The notes below the pieces were generated by a model. It saw only the letters and a program-made list of their open reading frames with translations. It was not told the DNA's origin and searched no databases. A stretch of DNA of 64,000 nucleotides from an uncultured Acetatifactor sp. (GTDB lineage: Bacteria; Bacillota; Clostridia; Lachnospirales; Lachnospiraceae), in contig CANQUQ010000003.1 of assembly GCA_947627115.1 (NCBI GenBank), positions 62,001 to 126,000 on the forward strand, in the 5' to 3' direction. The stretch's first letter is position 1. Every line of letters begins with the position of its first letter. The position numbers and the translations under genes were made by a program. Shown piece after piece: positions 51,992-62,800 of the stretch.

Positions 51992-54900
51992 TTACCTAAA
52001 GTATTCTACACCCGACTCAAAGATACGAATATCCTGTTCGCCGTAAATATTCTTTGCCACGCCGTCGCCGCGGCGCTCCACGTGGGCCATCTTGCCCAGG
52101 ATCCTGCCGTCCGGCGAGGTAATGCCCTCGATCGCACAGTAGGAGCCGTTCACATTGTACTCCTCATCCATGGATACGTTGCCCTCCGGATCGGAGTATC
52201 GGGTCGCCACCTGGCCGTTGGCGAACAGCCTGTCGATCCACTCCCCGGAAGCCACAAAACGTCCTTCACCGTGGGAAGCCGGACTGCAGTAAGCCTTGCC
52301 CAACACCGCGCCCCGCAGCCAGGGCGACTTGTCGGAGACCACCTTGGTGTACACCATTTTGGAAATGTGCCTGTTGATGGTATTGAAGGTCAGCGTGGGA
52401 GAATCCTCCTTCTGGCCCACGATCTCTCCGTAAGGCACAAGCCCCAGCTTGATCAGCGCCTGGAAACCGTTGCAGATGCCCAGCGCAAGACCGTCCCGCT
52501 CATTCAGCAGCTTCATCACCGCTTCCTTCAGCTTCTCGTTCCGAAAAGCCGTTGCAAAGAACTTGGCGCTTCCGTCCGGCTCGTCGCCGGCCGAGAATCC
52601 GCCGGGGAACATAATGATCTGAGCCTGACCGATGGCCTTCTCGAACTCGCTCACCGACTGACGGATATCCTCCGGGCTCAGATTCCGGAATACCTTGGTG
52701 ATCACATCCGCACCCGCGCGCTCAAAGGCCACGGTGCTGTCATACTCACAGTTGGTTCCGGGGAACACGGGAATGAACACCTTGGGCCTGGCCACCTTAT
52801 GCTTGCAGATATGAACGCTGTCCGCCTTGAAGCTGCGCTCCTCCAGGGGTGCGGCATCCCTGGCCGCCCTGGTGGGGAACACCTTCTCCAGCCTGGAGGT
52901 CCATGCCTCCAGGGCCTCTTCCATGGTAATGCGCACATCGCGGCAGGTAAATACAGGCTCTTCCTGCACCGTGCCGACAAGGGTGCAGCGGAATCCGGAA
53001 TCCAGCACCTCCTCAAGCTTTTCGGGAATGATCTCCACCAGAATATCGCCGATGCCGTTCCCGAACAGATCTTCTCCGTGGATATCCTCCTCCACGGCAA
53101 CGCCCAGCTTATTTCCGAAGGCCATCTTGGATATGGCGGCCGCCACGCCTTTGGCATCCAGAGCATAGGCGGAGACCACCGTCTTCTCCCGCATCAGCTG
53201 TCGGATATAGCCATACAGCTGTGCCACGTCGTCATACATGGGAATCTCAAATTCGTCCTTTTCGATCCGGAAGCGGAGCAGCCTGTCGCCGGCCTTCTTC
53301 AGCTCCGGAGTCACAATATCCTGCTGCCGCGCCACATCCACGGCAAAGGATACCAGAGTGGGCGGTACGTCGATGTCATTGAACGTACCGGACATGCTGT
53401 CCTTTCCTCCGATGGAGGGAAGTCCGAAACCGATCTGAGCGTCGTATGCGCCCAGCAGGGCCGCAAAGGGCTGGCTCCAGCGCCTCGGATCTTCGGTCAT
53501 CTTGCGGAAATACTCCTGGAATGTGAAGCGGATCCTGCTGAAGTCGCCGCCGTTCGCCACGATCTTTGCCATAGATTCCACAACCGCGTAAATCGCGCCG
53601 TGATAGGGGCTCCAGGAGGACAGATAGGGGTCAAAGCCGTAGCTCATCATAGTGACGGTATCGGTCTTTCCCTTCAGCACCGGCAGCTTTGCCACCATGG
53701 CCTGAGTCTCGGTAAGCTGATATTTCCCGCCGTAAGGCATCAGCACGCTGCCTGCGCCGATAGAGGAGTCGAACATTTCCACCAGCCCCTTCTGGGAGCA
53801 GACGTTCAGATCGTTCAACAGGGTAAGCCATGCGCCTTTTATATCTCCCTGCTCCAGCTTTTCGCCCACTGCGGGCAGGGCCCACCTCTTAAAATAATTC
53901 TCGCTCTCATCGGGTATATCTACCTTTACGGCAGCCTCCTGATGGGCGCCGTTGCTGTCCAGAAAAGATCTCTTGATATCCACGATCTTTTTCCCGCGCC
54001 AGTTCAGCACCAGCCTCGGCTCCTTTGTCACCTCGGCCACGGCCACGGCCTCCAGATTTTCCTCCGCGGCATAGCTTAAGAACCGCTCTGTATCTCCGGG
54101 ATCCACCACCACGGCCATGCGCTCCTGAGACTCCGAGATCGCGAGCTCGGTGCCGTCCAATCCGGCGTACTTCTTGGGGACCTTATCCAGATCTACGGTA
54201 AGGCCGGGCGCCAGCTCTCCGATGGCGACGGATACGCCGCCTGCGCCGAAATCGTTGCATTTTTTGATGATACTGCTCACCTCAGGACGGCGGAACAGCC
54301 TCTGGATCTTTCTCTCCGTGGGCGCATTGCCCTTCTGCACCTCCGCGCCGCAGGTCTCGATGGACTGCTCCGTATGCACCTTGGAGGAGCCCGTCGCGCC
54401 GCCGCAGCCGTCACGTCCGGTACGGCCGCCCAGCAGAATGATGATATCCCCAGGATCCGAATTCCCTCTGATCACGTTCTCTCTGGGAGCCGCGCCCATA
54501 ACGGCGCCAATCTCCATACGCTTCGCCACGTAATCGGGGTGATATATTTCCTTGACAAGTCCCGTCGCCAGACCGATCTGATTTCCGTAGGAGGAATAAC
54601 CGTCCGCGGCGCCGCGCACCAGCTTTTTCTGAGGCAGCTTTCCCTTGATGGTATCCGACACGGGAACAGTGGGATCGGCCGCGCCGGTAACGCGCATCGC
54701 CTGATACACATAGCCCCTTCCTGAGAGAGGATCCCGGATCGCACCTCCCAGACAGGTCGCTGCGCCGCCGAAGGGCTCGATCTCCGTAGGGTGATTGTGT
54801 GTCTCGTTCTTAAAGAACACGAGCCATTCCTCGGTCTCCCTGTGACTGCCGTAATCCATCTCCACAGGCACGATCACGGAGCAGGCGTTGATCTCGTCGG

Positions 54901-55789
54901 ACTCCTCCATATCCTGAAGTCTGCCTTCCTTTTTCAGCTTTTTCATCGCCATGAGGGCCAGGTCCATCAGACAGACAAACCTGTCCTTCCCATCCGCGTA
55001 GATCTCCTCGCGCGTGTCAAGATAGCTCTGATAGGTGGTCTCGATAGGGGAGCGGAAATAACCCTCTCCAAACTCCACGTCCGTCAGCTCGGTCAGAAAG
55101 GTGGTGTGGCGGCAGTGGTCGGACCAGTATGTATCCAGCACACGAATATCGGTCATGGAGGGATCGCGCCCCTCCTCGTTCCTGAAATAATTCTGTATAT
55201 GCAAAAAATCCTTGAACGTCATGGCAAGGGAGAGGGAATCGTACAGTGCCCTCAACGCCTCTCCGTCCATCCCGATAAATCCCTCAAAGACGGAAATATC
55301 ATCCGGTTCGTCGAACACGGTGATCAGCGTGTCCGGCTTCTTCTCATCCGTCTCACGGGAATCCACCGGGTTGATGCAATAGGCCTTGATCCGCCCGAAG
55401 TCCTCCTCGGAAATATTTCCCAGGATCATATAAGTAATTGCAGTGCGGATCACCGGTTCCTGATTCTCGTCCAGGAACTGAATACACTGCACTGCGGAGT
55501 CTGCTCTCTGATCGAACTGTCCCGGCAGATATTCCACGGAGAACACCCTCGCTCCCTCCGGGATCTCTATTTTTTCCGGGTACAGATCATCCACAGGCGG
55601 CTCCGAAAAAACTGTCCTGCAGGCCATTTCAAACACCCGGTCGTCAATATTCTCCACGTCATAGCGGATAAATACGCGCACCCCTTCCGCTTCAATGCCA
55701 AGGTAATTCTTCAGCTCCTCGTAAAGCTCTTTTGCCCTGACCGCATAGGGGCCCTTCTTTTCCACATAGATACGCCTAACGCTTCCCAT
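51992..55789 (-). CDS. purL: Phosphoribosylformylglycinamidine synthase, single chain
   Basis: A 1265-residue single-chain FGAM synthase: an N-terminal PurS-like region, then the AIRS-like synthetase halves (DTYWSDHCRHTTFLTELTDV; NETHNHPTEIEPFGGAATCL; GGRTGRDGCGGATGSSK) and a C-terminal glutaminase (FPGTNCEYDSTVAF, ICNGFQALIKLG, SHGEGRFVASG). It catalyses the fourth step of purine synthesis. The single-chain type is seen in many Clostridia and in proteobacteria, against the split PurSQL of Bacillus. A GGAGGAAAGAG site precedes the ATG, 17 bases after the TetR gene. Confidence 0.97.
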   Translation of the reverse strand: MGSVRRIYVEKKGPYAVRAKELYEELKNYLGIEAEGVRVFIRYDVENIDDRVFEMACRTVFSEPPVDDLYPEKIEIPEGARVFSVEYLPGQFDQRADSAVQCIQFLDENQEPVIRTAITYMILGNISEEDFGRIKAYCINPVDSRETDEKKPDTLITVFDEPDDISVFEGFIGMDGEALRALYDSLSLAMTFKDFLHIQNYFRNEEGRDPSMTDIRVLDTYWSDHCRHTTFLTELTDVEFGEGYFRSPIETTYQSYLDTREEIYADGKDRFVCLMDLALMAMKKLKKEGRLQDMEESDEINACSVIVPVEMDYGSHRETEEWLVFFKNETHNHPTEIEPFGGAATCLGGAIRDPLSGRGYVYQAMRVTGAADPTVPVSDTIKGKLPQKKLVRGAADGYSSYGNQIGLATGLVKEIYHPDYVAKRMEIGAVMGAAPRENVIRGNSDPGDIIILLGGRTGRDGCGGATGSSKVHTEQSIETCGAEVQKGNAPTERKIQRLFRRPEVSSIIKKCNDFGAGGVSVAIGELAPGLTVDLDKVPKKYAGLDGTELAISESQERMAVVVDPGDTERFLSYAAEENLEAVAVAEVTKEPRLVLNWRGKKIVDIKRSFLDSNGAHQEAAVKVDIPDESENYFKRWALPAVGEKLEQGDIKGAWLTLLNDLNVCSQKGLVEMFDSSIGAGSVLMPYGGKYQLTETQAMVAKLPVLKGKTDTVTMMSYGFDPYLSSWSPYHGAIYAVVESMAKIVANGGDFSRIRFTFQEYFRKMTEDPRRWSQPFAALLGAYDAQIGFGLPSIGGKDSMSGTFNDIDVPPTLVSFAVDVARQQDIVTPELKKAGDRLLRFRIEKDEFEIPMYDDVAQLYGYIRQLMREKTVVSAYALDAKGVAAAISKMAFGNKLGVAVEEDIHGEDLFGNGIGDILVEIIPEKLEEVLDSGFRCTLVGTVQEEPVFTCRDVRITMEEALEAWTSRLEKVFPTRAARDAAPLEERSFKADSVHICKHKVARPKVFIPVFPGTNCEYDSTVAFERAGADVITKVFRNLSPEDIRQSVSEFEKAIGQAQIIMFPGGFSAGDEPDGSAKFFATAFRNEKLKEAVMKLLNERDGLALGICNGFQALIKLGLVPYGEIVGQKEDSPTLTFNTINRHISKMVYTKVVSDKSPWLRGAVLGKAYCSPASHGEGRFVASGEWIDRLFANGQVATRYSDPEGNVSMDEEYNVNGSYCAIEGITSPDGRILGKMAHVERRGDGVAKNIYGEQDIRIFESGVEYFR

Positions 55790-55806
55790 CTCTTTCCTCC
55801 GGATAC

Positions 55807-56391
55807 TCAGATTTCCACTCCCAAAGACTTTAATATGTACATGATCTCGCGATCCACAGTGTCCGCCGTAATACCGATCGTCTGCGCGGATATCTTCAGA
55901 CCCTCCAGCACAAATATGATATTCCGCGCCGTGCCCGCACAGTCCTCACAGTAGAACTCTCCGTTGTCCACACCGGTCTCGATCAGCTTCTCTATGATCT
56001 TCACCGCAGAATCGAACTGCTTTTTCAGCACATTGTCCTTTCTGGCGGGCTGGTTCTCAAAATAGAACTCATACACTGCCTGTGTCAGTGTATCCTTTTT
56101 TCTCAGCAGCTCCTTTTTCTGCTCCTGGAGAAAAAGGACCAGTATGTCCGCCGCCGTGGCATCCTCGGTAATGCTGTCGGAGAAAACGTCGTCCGCCTCC
56201 TCGCTCTCCAGCTTCATCACCTCCATAAAGATCTGGCTGGTACTGTCAAAATACAGGTAGAGGCCGCCCCTGCTGATATTACAGGCCTCGACGATGTCCT
56301 TCATGGTGACCTTCTTAAAGCCCTTTTCCACGAACACCTTTCTGGCCGTCTCCAGTATGAACTTCCTCTTTTGTATTGATTTTTCTCCCAT
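55807..56391 (-). CDS. TetR family regulator
   Basis: A 194-residue TetR regulator: RKFILETARKVFVEKGFKKV, TMKDIVEACNISRGGLYLYF (helix-turn-helix), then an all-helical ligand domain ending YILKSLGVEI. It lies 13 bases after the unknown 155-residue gene and 17 before purL, so the three are probably one transcript. Its target is not known; the palindromic ACATATGT in the promoter region of the unit is a weak candidate. Confidence 0.92.
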   Translation of the reverse strand: MGEKSIQKRKFILETARKVFVEKGFKKVTMKDIVEACNISRGGLYLYFDSTSQIFMEVMKLESEEADDVFSDSITEDATAADILVLFLQEQKKELLRKKDTLTQAVYEFYFENQPARKDNVLKKQFDSAVKIIEKLIETGVDNGEFYCEDCAGTARNIIFVLEGLKISAQTIGITADTVDREIMYILKSLGVEI

Positions 56392-56404
56392 GTCTGTTCC
56401 CTTT

Positions 56405-56872
56405 CTATCCGATGTCCAACGGCTTATCCCAATATTCGAAAATTTTCTGCATCTGCTTTAATATCAGGTAAAAAATGTTCTCCTGTACCGCCTGGCTCCA
56501 GAGGACTCCCTTGGTCATGCCGCCCAGCACATACTTGGACAGGATTCCCCGCAGCAGATCCCAGTCCTTCAGATCTGCGGACTCAATGATCCTTCTCTCG
56601 TCGTCATGTGTCTTGATCCTGTTTCGGGTGTATATGTAAGAATAATTGCGGTCCATCAGGGGCGATTTTGAAGCCTCTCTGACAAAGCTCAGCAGAGTGG
56701 AATCGTATACCGGGAAGCGCAAGGTGTTCTCCGTGAACTCAGCCCCCTGATAATAGCTGCTCCCCGGCTTCCCTGCATTGCTTTCGAACCAGGGCAGATA
56801 TCGCAGAAATGGCATTGCCATCTGCTTGTACCCCTGCAGAAGTTCCTGTCGGTATTCCGTATTCCGGTCCAT
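56405..56872 (-). CDS. Unknown 155-residue protein paired with a TetR gene
   Basis: A soluble protein of 155 residues with helical character: YRQELLQGYKQMAMPFLRYL, FVREASKSPLMDRNYSYIYT, RIIESADLKDWDLLRGILSK, VLWSQAVQENIFYLILKQMQ. I recognise no family or motif. The ATG at 56872 has GGAGAG nine bases upstream; the frame runs two codons further to a TTG. It starts a divergent pair with the large protein at 57074. Confidence 0.75.
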   Translation of the reverse strand: MDRNTEYRQELLQGYKQMAMPFLRYLPWFESNAGKPGSSYYQGAEFTENTLRFPVYDSTLLSFVREASKSPLMDRNYSYIYTRNRIKTHDDERRIIESADLKDWDLLRGILSKYVLGGMTKGVLWSQAVQENIFYLILKQMQKIFEYWDKPLDIG

Positions 56873-57073
56873 ACACAATCGCTCTCCCTCTTATGTTGGT
56901 CTAAAAAGTGACACATATGTATTTTTATTTTATCACAAATTTAATAAAAGTACAGTAGAAAATTGCAGATACTTTGTTGTATACTATTGTAAGGCACCTG
57001 AAAGGCCATTTATGGTGCAATCATTCACGATAATATCCGGCCGCTTCAGGCCGGCGGGAGGGACATCGGAAAC

Positions 57074-59359
57074 ATGGCAGGAACTGCATTGAAAAAAGGG
57101 ACGAAAATCTATAAGAACGGACAGCCTATGACCGCGCTGCACCTGATCACAGGCGGCGCCGTACAGGCAGAATATCCCGGAGGCACCTATCTGCTGAGGA
57201 AGGGCGACGTGATAGGCATCTGCGAGATCTGCTCGGAGATCCACTTCCTGGGCTACACCGCCGCCGAGGACACCGTCATTATGACTTATCCGGTCAACAA
57301 TCTGGAGGTGCTGGACGACCTGCTTCAGAGGCATCCCGACGTGGCAAGGGTATTCATTCTGTCACTGTTCCGACAGATCAACACTCTTCTGGGACAGAGC
57401 GCGCTTTCGGAGATGAACTGCGCCGATCTGTATCAGAATCTGAAAGCAGACTATGAAAAATATCAGGCTCTCTGCAGCCGTCACCGCATTGCACCGAGGA
57501 CTCTGGACGGAATACAGGACATCGCTTCCTACATCGTGGGCGAGGATCAGGATATTTGGCTGAACAGCTACTACCTGGGGCTTCAAAATGTCTACTCCAG
57601 AGAGTCCGCAAAGGCTATGACACAGGAGCCCGGCATTTCACTGGGCATGCTGCGCAAGGGGAGCCTCGATTTCCGCAAGACATACACTCTGCTGGATGAG
57701 CAGTACCAGTACTGCAGCCAGCTTCTGCAGTATTATTTCAATTCCGCCGGAAACGATCTGTTCGATTTTTATACCTCGCTCTACTATCGTCTCGGAGCAG
57801 ATTCCGCAGACGCCGCTTCCCTCCGCGCGGACATCGAGCGTATGATCCAATACCTTGAAGGGAATCCTGTGCTGGACGCCGCTCAGGTAAAACAGCGCGC
57901 GGAAGGATTCCGCAGCAAGCTCTCCGTCCCTTCCTCCGACAGGAGCGCCGAAGCAAAAAAGGACAATTCTCTCAACTCTGCCATTTTGTCCGAGCTGGCC
58001 GGCAGCCTGAACACGATCCTGGAATTTGCCGGGCCCAATTTTGAAAAGGCGGAATCGTTCCGGCAGCATGTGAACGCTTACAAGGGCATGGAGGACAGGA
58101 ACGCCGTAGACGATGTGAGCAGCCGTCTGCGCAGGAACCTGACCGCAGAATTTTACGAACTCTATTCGACCGTCTTCGAGCACTCCCTCTCAACGCCGTA
58201 CATGCCCATTCCGGTAAAAATGTTCCTGCATTTCGGATATGTGGACGAAGAGCTGGCAGGCGACGACAACTGTATGACTTTATATAATCTGATCTTCGGC
58301 ATGGAGGATCAGAGCGCTTTCGGTCTGTATACCTTCTACCAGTGGCTGATGGCTATATATAACGATCAGAAGACCCCCAGCCGCAACGAATTTGACGAGG
58401 ATTATTCCGACTATCTCCACAAGCAAAAGGCATCCGGCAAGCTCAGCGCCTCCCAGCTGAACGCTCTGGAGAATGATCCCATGAGCAAGGTGAATTATGA
58501 GCTTCAGAATATGTTTCCCCAGGTCAACAAGATCACCTTTGGCCGAATCAGCATCTTCTGCCCTATTTTTACGGCAGACAACGTGCTGAAGGACCTGAAG
58601 GCTTCCTATGTCAGCCTTTCACAGGTCAACAAGGCCATTGACACGATCAGAAGCGTCGATTTCTCAGCTTTTTACCGGGAGAGCCTGGACTATGACAACA
58701 TGGAGCTGATGGGCAAGCAGCCGATCCATGTGGAGTATCTGCCCGATATCATCCTGATGCCCAACGTGGGGATACGGGGCGTCATGTGGCAGGAGATCGA
58801 GGGAAAGAAGCGCAACAGCCCCGGAAGGATGTTCTTCTCCATATTTCATATGGAGGACATCAATACTTCCATGGTCCGACTGGCCGGAGAGTTCCGTTGG
58901 GAAATGTGCAAACGCATTCAGGGAGGCCGCTGGAACGATGTTTCGGAGCGTTCCCTCACCAGCGAATATTTCGACTATGTACAGTTCTACCGCAAAAATC
59001 ACGACCTCAGCGCCGAGGCAAAGGAGCGCGTCCGCATCAGTCTTCAGAGGGCCAAGAACAGCTTCAAGGAGATGTTCGTCCGTGATTACATAATATGGGT
59101 ATTGTTCGAGGGCAACAATTCGCCCCGGCTGAATAAGGTGGCCCGGAAAATTCTGTTCACCTACTGCCCCTTCCCTGAAAGGGTCATGGCAGGCATGTCC
59201 CAGAACCCTCTCTATTCCGAGCTTTTGGAGCGGCGCAAGATCCTGACCATGCAGCGCATCCGCCATCTGGAGATACTGGCACAGAAGATCAAAAACACCG
59301 GCGCCGACGTGCCCGACACTCTGCAAACGGAGATCCGCTTCGTGCAGGGAAAGATTTAA
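57074..59359 (+). CDS. Large protein with cyclic-nucleotide-binding-like head, unknown body
   Basis: A 761-residue cytosolic protein. Residues 1 to about 115 look like a Crp/cyclic-nucleotide-binding beta roll (ALKKGTKIYKNGQPMTALHL, ITGGAVQAEYPGGTYLLRKG, DVIGICEICSEIHFLGYTAA) followed by its long helix. The remaining 640 residues have no recognised domain: mostly helical, with a mixed region (ADNVLKDLKASYVSLSQVNK; PDIILMPNVGIRGVMWQEIE) near 560-590 and WEMCKRIQGGRWND near 615-630. No DNA-binding helix-turn-helix is seen, so it is not a plain Crp regulator. It is transcribed alone, divergent from the 155-residue protein. Probably a conserved lineage protein of unknown role. Confidence 0.82.
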   Translation: MAGTALKKGTKIYKNGQPMTALHLITGGAVQAEYPGGTYLLRKGDVIGICEICSEIHFLGYTAAEDTVIMTYPVNNLEVLDDLLQRHPDVARVFILSLFRQINTLLGQSALSEMNCADLYQNLKADYEKYQALCSRHRIAPRTLDGIQDIASYIVGEDQDIWLNSYYLGLQNVYSRESAKAMTQEPGISLGMLRKGSLDFRKTYTLLDEQYQYCSQLLQYYFNSAGNDLFDFYTSLYYRLGADSADAASLRADIERMIQYLEGNPVLDAAQVKQRAEGFRSKLSVPSSDRSAEAKKDNSLNSAILSELAGSLNTILEFAGPNFEKAESFRQHVNAYKGMEDRNAVDDVSSRLRRNLTAEFYELYSTVFEHSLSTPYMPIPVKMFLHFGYVDEELAGDDNCMTLYNLIFGMEDQSAFGLYTFYQWLMAIYNDQKTPSRNEFDEDYSDYLHKQKASGKLSASQLNALENDPMSKVNYELQNMFPQVNKITFGRISIFCPIFTADNVLKDLKASYVSLSQVNKAIDTIRSVDFSAFYRESLDYDNMELMGKQPIHVEYLPDIILMPNVGIRGVMWQEIEGKKRNSPGRMFFSIFHMEDINTSMVRLAGEFRWEMCKRIQGGRWNDVSERSLTSEYFDYVQFYRKNHDLSAEAKERVRISLQRAKNSFKEMFVRDYIIWVLFEGNNSPRLNKVARKILFTYCPFPERVMAGMSQNPLYSELLERRKILTMQRIRHLEILAQKIKNTGADVPDTLQTEIRFVQGKI

Positions 59360-59396
59360 AACACAAAAAGCATTCCGTTCGGCGGAAAACAAGAAG

Positions 59397-59762
59397 TTAT
59401 ATTACCGAATAGCCGGCATGAAGGAGAGCATCGCAAGCCTTGTCGAAGCTCTCCTTCTTGACAAGAATGTAATCTGTGTTATATGTGGAGACCGCAAATA
59501 TCCCTATCTGACGGTCCGCAAGCACCGCTGCGATCGGAGCCAGTATTCCGATCAGGGAAAAGTCCAGAACGCCTTGGATTCGGAAGGCTTTCCAGCCGTC
59601 TTCCCGTGCCTCTGTCCGCAGCGGCACATGCTCCGTCCTGCATACCAGCGAAAGTTCTTCATCGGTCTTTGCGATAAAGAAGAATTCGTCCGCCAGGATC
59701 TCCGGACACAATTCCCTGACTTTGCATACCGACAGGTCATATGGCAGCTTTTTCAATTCCAT
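59397..59762 (-). CDS. ACT-domain protein
   Basis: A 121-residue protein with tandem ACT-like halves, as in the CASTOR/YkoN-type group: LPYDLSVCKVRELCPEILAD, GWKAFRIQGVLDFSLIGILA and VLADRQIGIFAVSTYNTDYI. These usually bind amino acids. A GGAGGAAAAG site precedes the ATG. It is convergent with the 761-residue gene and marks the last typical core gene before the AT-rich end. Confidence 0.88.
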   Translation of the reverse strand: MELKKLPYDLSVCKVRELCPEILADEFFFIAKTDEELSLVCRTEHVPLRTEAREDGWKAFRIQGVLDFSLIGILAPIAAVLADRQIGIFAVSTYNTDYILVKKESFDKACDALLHAGYSVI

Positions 59763-59897
59763 TGCCTTTTCCTCCGAAATTTTTCATTTAATTCTAGTTA
59801 CTGAGGGTACTTAAAAATCTTAAAGCAACCACGCCCATCAAATACCTATTAAATCAGATAAAACTATAGCTGGCCCAGCAATTCAAAAATAAAAATT

Positions 59898-62800
59898 CTA
59901 TGTATGTTCAATTTGAGGTCTTTTATGTAGAGTATTTTCATACCAAGAGCTTAATATATTTGAACGAAGTTTCTGCATCTTCTTTATTTCTCTTGAAGCA
60001 TAGTAAATATCTGTATCAAGGTAAGGCCACGGTAATATTGCAGCCTCCGTTTGTTGTTTTAGTATTAACGGATTTTCACTATTATCTTTAAGAAGTTTGG
60101 TATACTCACCAAATATTGCCGGACAGTTCTTCTCCAATAAAGCAGGAATAGATGGATATACAATTTTGTTAATCATATCAGATGCCCAATACCCAGTTAT
60201 TGATAAGTCAATCGGGTTTACATATATATGACTATGAAAATCAATGTCAATTATGCTCCCATGAATTGTACCAACTCCACCAATTCTTTTTATCAAATCT
60301 GCAACATGTTTTTGAAATGAAGTAAACTTGTCAAGTGGTGTTTTTATCATAGAAACCATAGCGTCCATATTATCATAATAGTACTGGACATCCTGATTTT
60401 CTAATTTTTTCATAGCGCCGCCGTTAAGAATAGTGAGACGACCACTTCTTGATTTGTGAATAAAACAGTAATACCCGTTCTTTTTTAACATATAGAGTAC
60501 ATTTACTTCTCGCTGGAAACTCATTGATATATTTTTCCCTCGGTAGAAGTCATTATATTGCTCACTCGTAATCTCAAATATGCCATCTTCATAATCAATA
60601 AAGCAATCATAATCGTTATCAATCAAAAAAGCTTTCAAACGAGGCGTCTCACTATGATATCCAACTTGATTGTCCGAATAAATTCTATACTCACCATCAT
60701 CATGAAAGAAATTCCTGTGTGTATGTCCACTTACATAGACATAATTTTTATCATAATCTGCTTCTTTGCACCAATCTTTTTTAGGTGTATGCGTTAAAAT
60801 AATCGTGTTCTTATTATCCAGAATAGGGCGTAACCGCTTATACAAATCTTCAAAAATTTTAGATTCGTTTATTTCAGTAGTCCTGTCCACAGTCATTCGA
60901 TAAATACCGTTATCGGCGTTAAACTCCATATTATATCCCGAAAAACCTAATCCACCAAAAATCACATATCTTACGTTTCGTAAGCGATCAGCAATTTGCG
61001 TTTCATTCATTTGACACAAATCATGATATTTAATCAAGTGTATTCCTGCGTTTGAAGCGGCAAAAAACCCACAATCTTCTTTGTAAAGAAGATCGTTATG
61101 AAGTAAATACATACCATATTCTTCTAAAATAGTTCGATACTTTGAAACAATCTGCTCTATTTGAAAGTCCGGAAAACTCCATAACTCATGATTTCCAAGT
61201 GTAAACACAACCAGTGCGTTCCGATGTAATGTTTTAGAAAGCATCTTTACAAATAACTGAAATATTCTAATATCTGATGCTACATCGCCATCAATTAATA
61301 GTAGACTGCTTGCTTCATTAGCAATCGTATCAACTATTTTTTGAATCACATATATAATATCTTCTTTTGAACGACAACCTGCGTTTTGTATTCTGTGCAT
61401 AAGATGAAGATCCGAAATATAGTGAACTCTTTGGCATTTGCAATCCAATGACATATCAAAAGCTGATAAATCTTTTCTCTCAGCTTCTTCTGTTAAGTTT
61501 CTCGATGTTTGGAGAACTAAGGCTGTTTCATTTTCATTCCTTTCTACACAATCAAAAGATTTTATCAAATTTTCATTAATTACTTGTGTATCATATTTCA
61601 AACCAAACTTTTCACATAAAGAGCTTTTCATTTTAGAATTTGTAAAGTCAATATTATCCCACTCTTCTAAAAACATCAATCCATCGCAAAAAAGTAGATT
61701 GGCTTCAGACAAATCTCCTTTCAAAAAAGCAACAAAATCAAAGAAATAAGCAAAGGAATGTTTGTATTCTTTTATCACACTACCAGATGTACTACACCAC
61801 TGTTGTGTCACATAGAATTTTTTGTCGTGATAGTATTTTTTTATCAAATAAGTAACCTCTATATCTGTACAAACCGGCAATTTCGTCGTTTCATCAATAA
61901 CGTAATTAGAAAAATCCGCATCACATTCAAGTGCGCCTGATAAATCACAATATGTTAAATCTCCGTTTCTATAACTAATAAACTCATCAAAGGTTTCAAA
62001 ATACCTATAAATTGTTGCTGTAATTGGGAAATATATATTATCCTCTTGATAGCCTTGAGTTTCTTCGCAATAGTAGTGTGTTTTTTTATCAAAAAAAGCT
62101 TTTGAACGAAATTTAATTTTTCCATCTTTCAAGCAGCATACATAATCTTTCAAGTTCCTCTTATGTTTATATATCGTACACTTTGCTCCAGATGAATAAT
62201 TAAATGATTGTATAACATCATCAGGATTATATATTGAACATAATTCGTTTATCAATTTGCATCTCGGATAAGCGCCGGAAGACATATATTCCATAACAAT
62301 AGAGAAGCGTTGTTTATCCTTGACATCTGTAAAAATGTACTGAAAAAAGAAAAAGCTAACATCTACAATGGAATAAATCTCAGATTTTTTATAATTTTCC
62401 ACCACTTTTACCAATTCATCATAACTACTACAATTATTAAATTTTTTAATCCACTGTTGACAACATTTATGAATTTGACTTCCTTCTTCATAATTATCTT
62501 TTTCTTCATTCGATAATGCCAATGAATATTCATCTATTGTGTCTTCGACAAACGCTTTTTTTGCCATTAACTTTTTTGCGTCAATATTTTTAGAAATAGA
62601 TATTCTCGAAAAAGGACAAAATGCATAGCAAGCATTATCATAAATATCTCCATTCAAAAAGTCAAAATAAGAATCAAAATTATCAAACGATTGATAAACG
62701 CTTCTTTTGTGTTCCACACCATCTGTGTCCACATAAATTAACGTTTCTTCAACAAAGAAAGAATTGGAAATAATATCAAATCCTCTTTTCCCTGTTATAC

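Noticed and set aside
52082..54079. 665-codon plus-strand frame opposite purL
   Set aside because: Antisense shadow of purL; composition is not protein-like and purL is unmistakable.
56925..56945. ACATATGT palindrome as TetR operator
   Set aside because: Only eight bases of symmetry in AT-rich promoter DNA, expected by chance.
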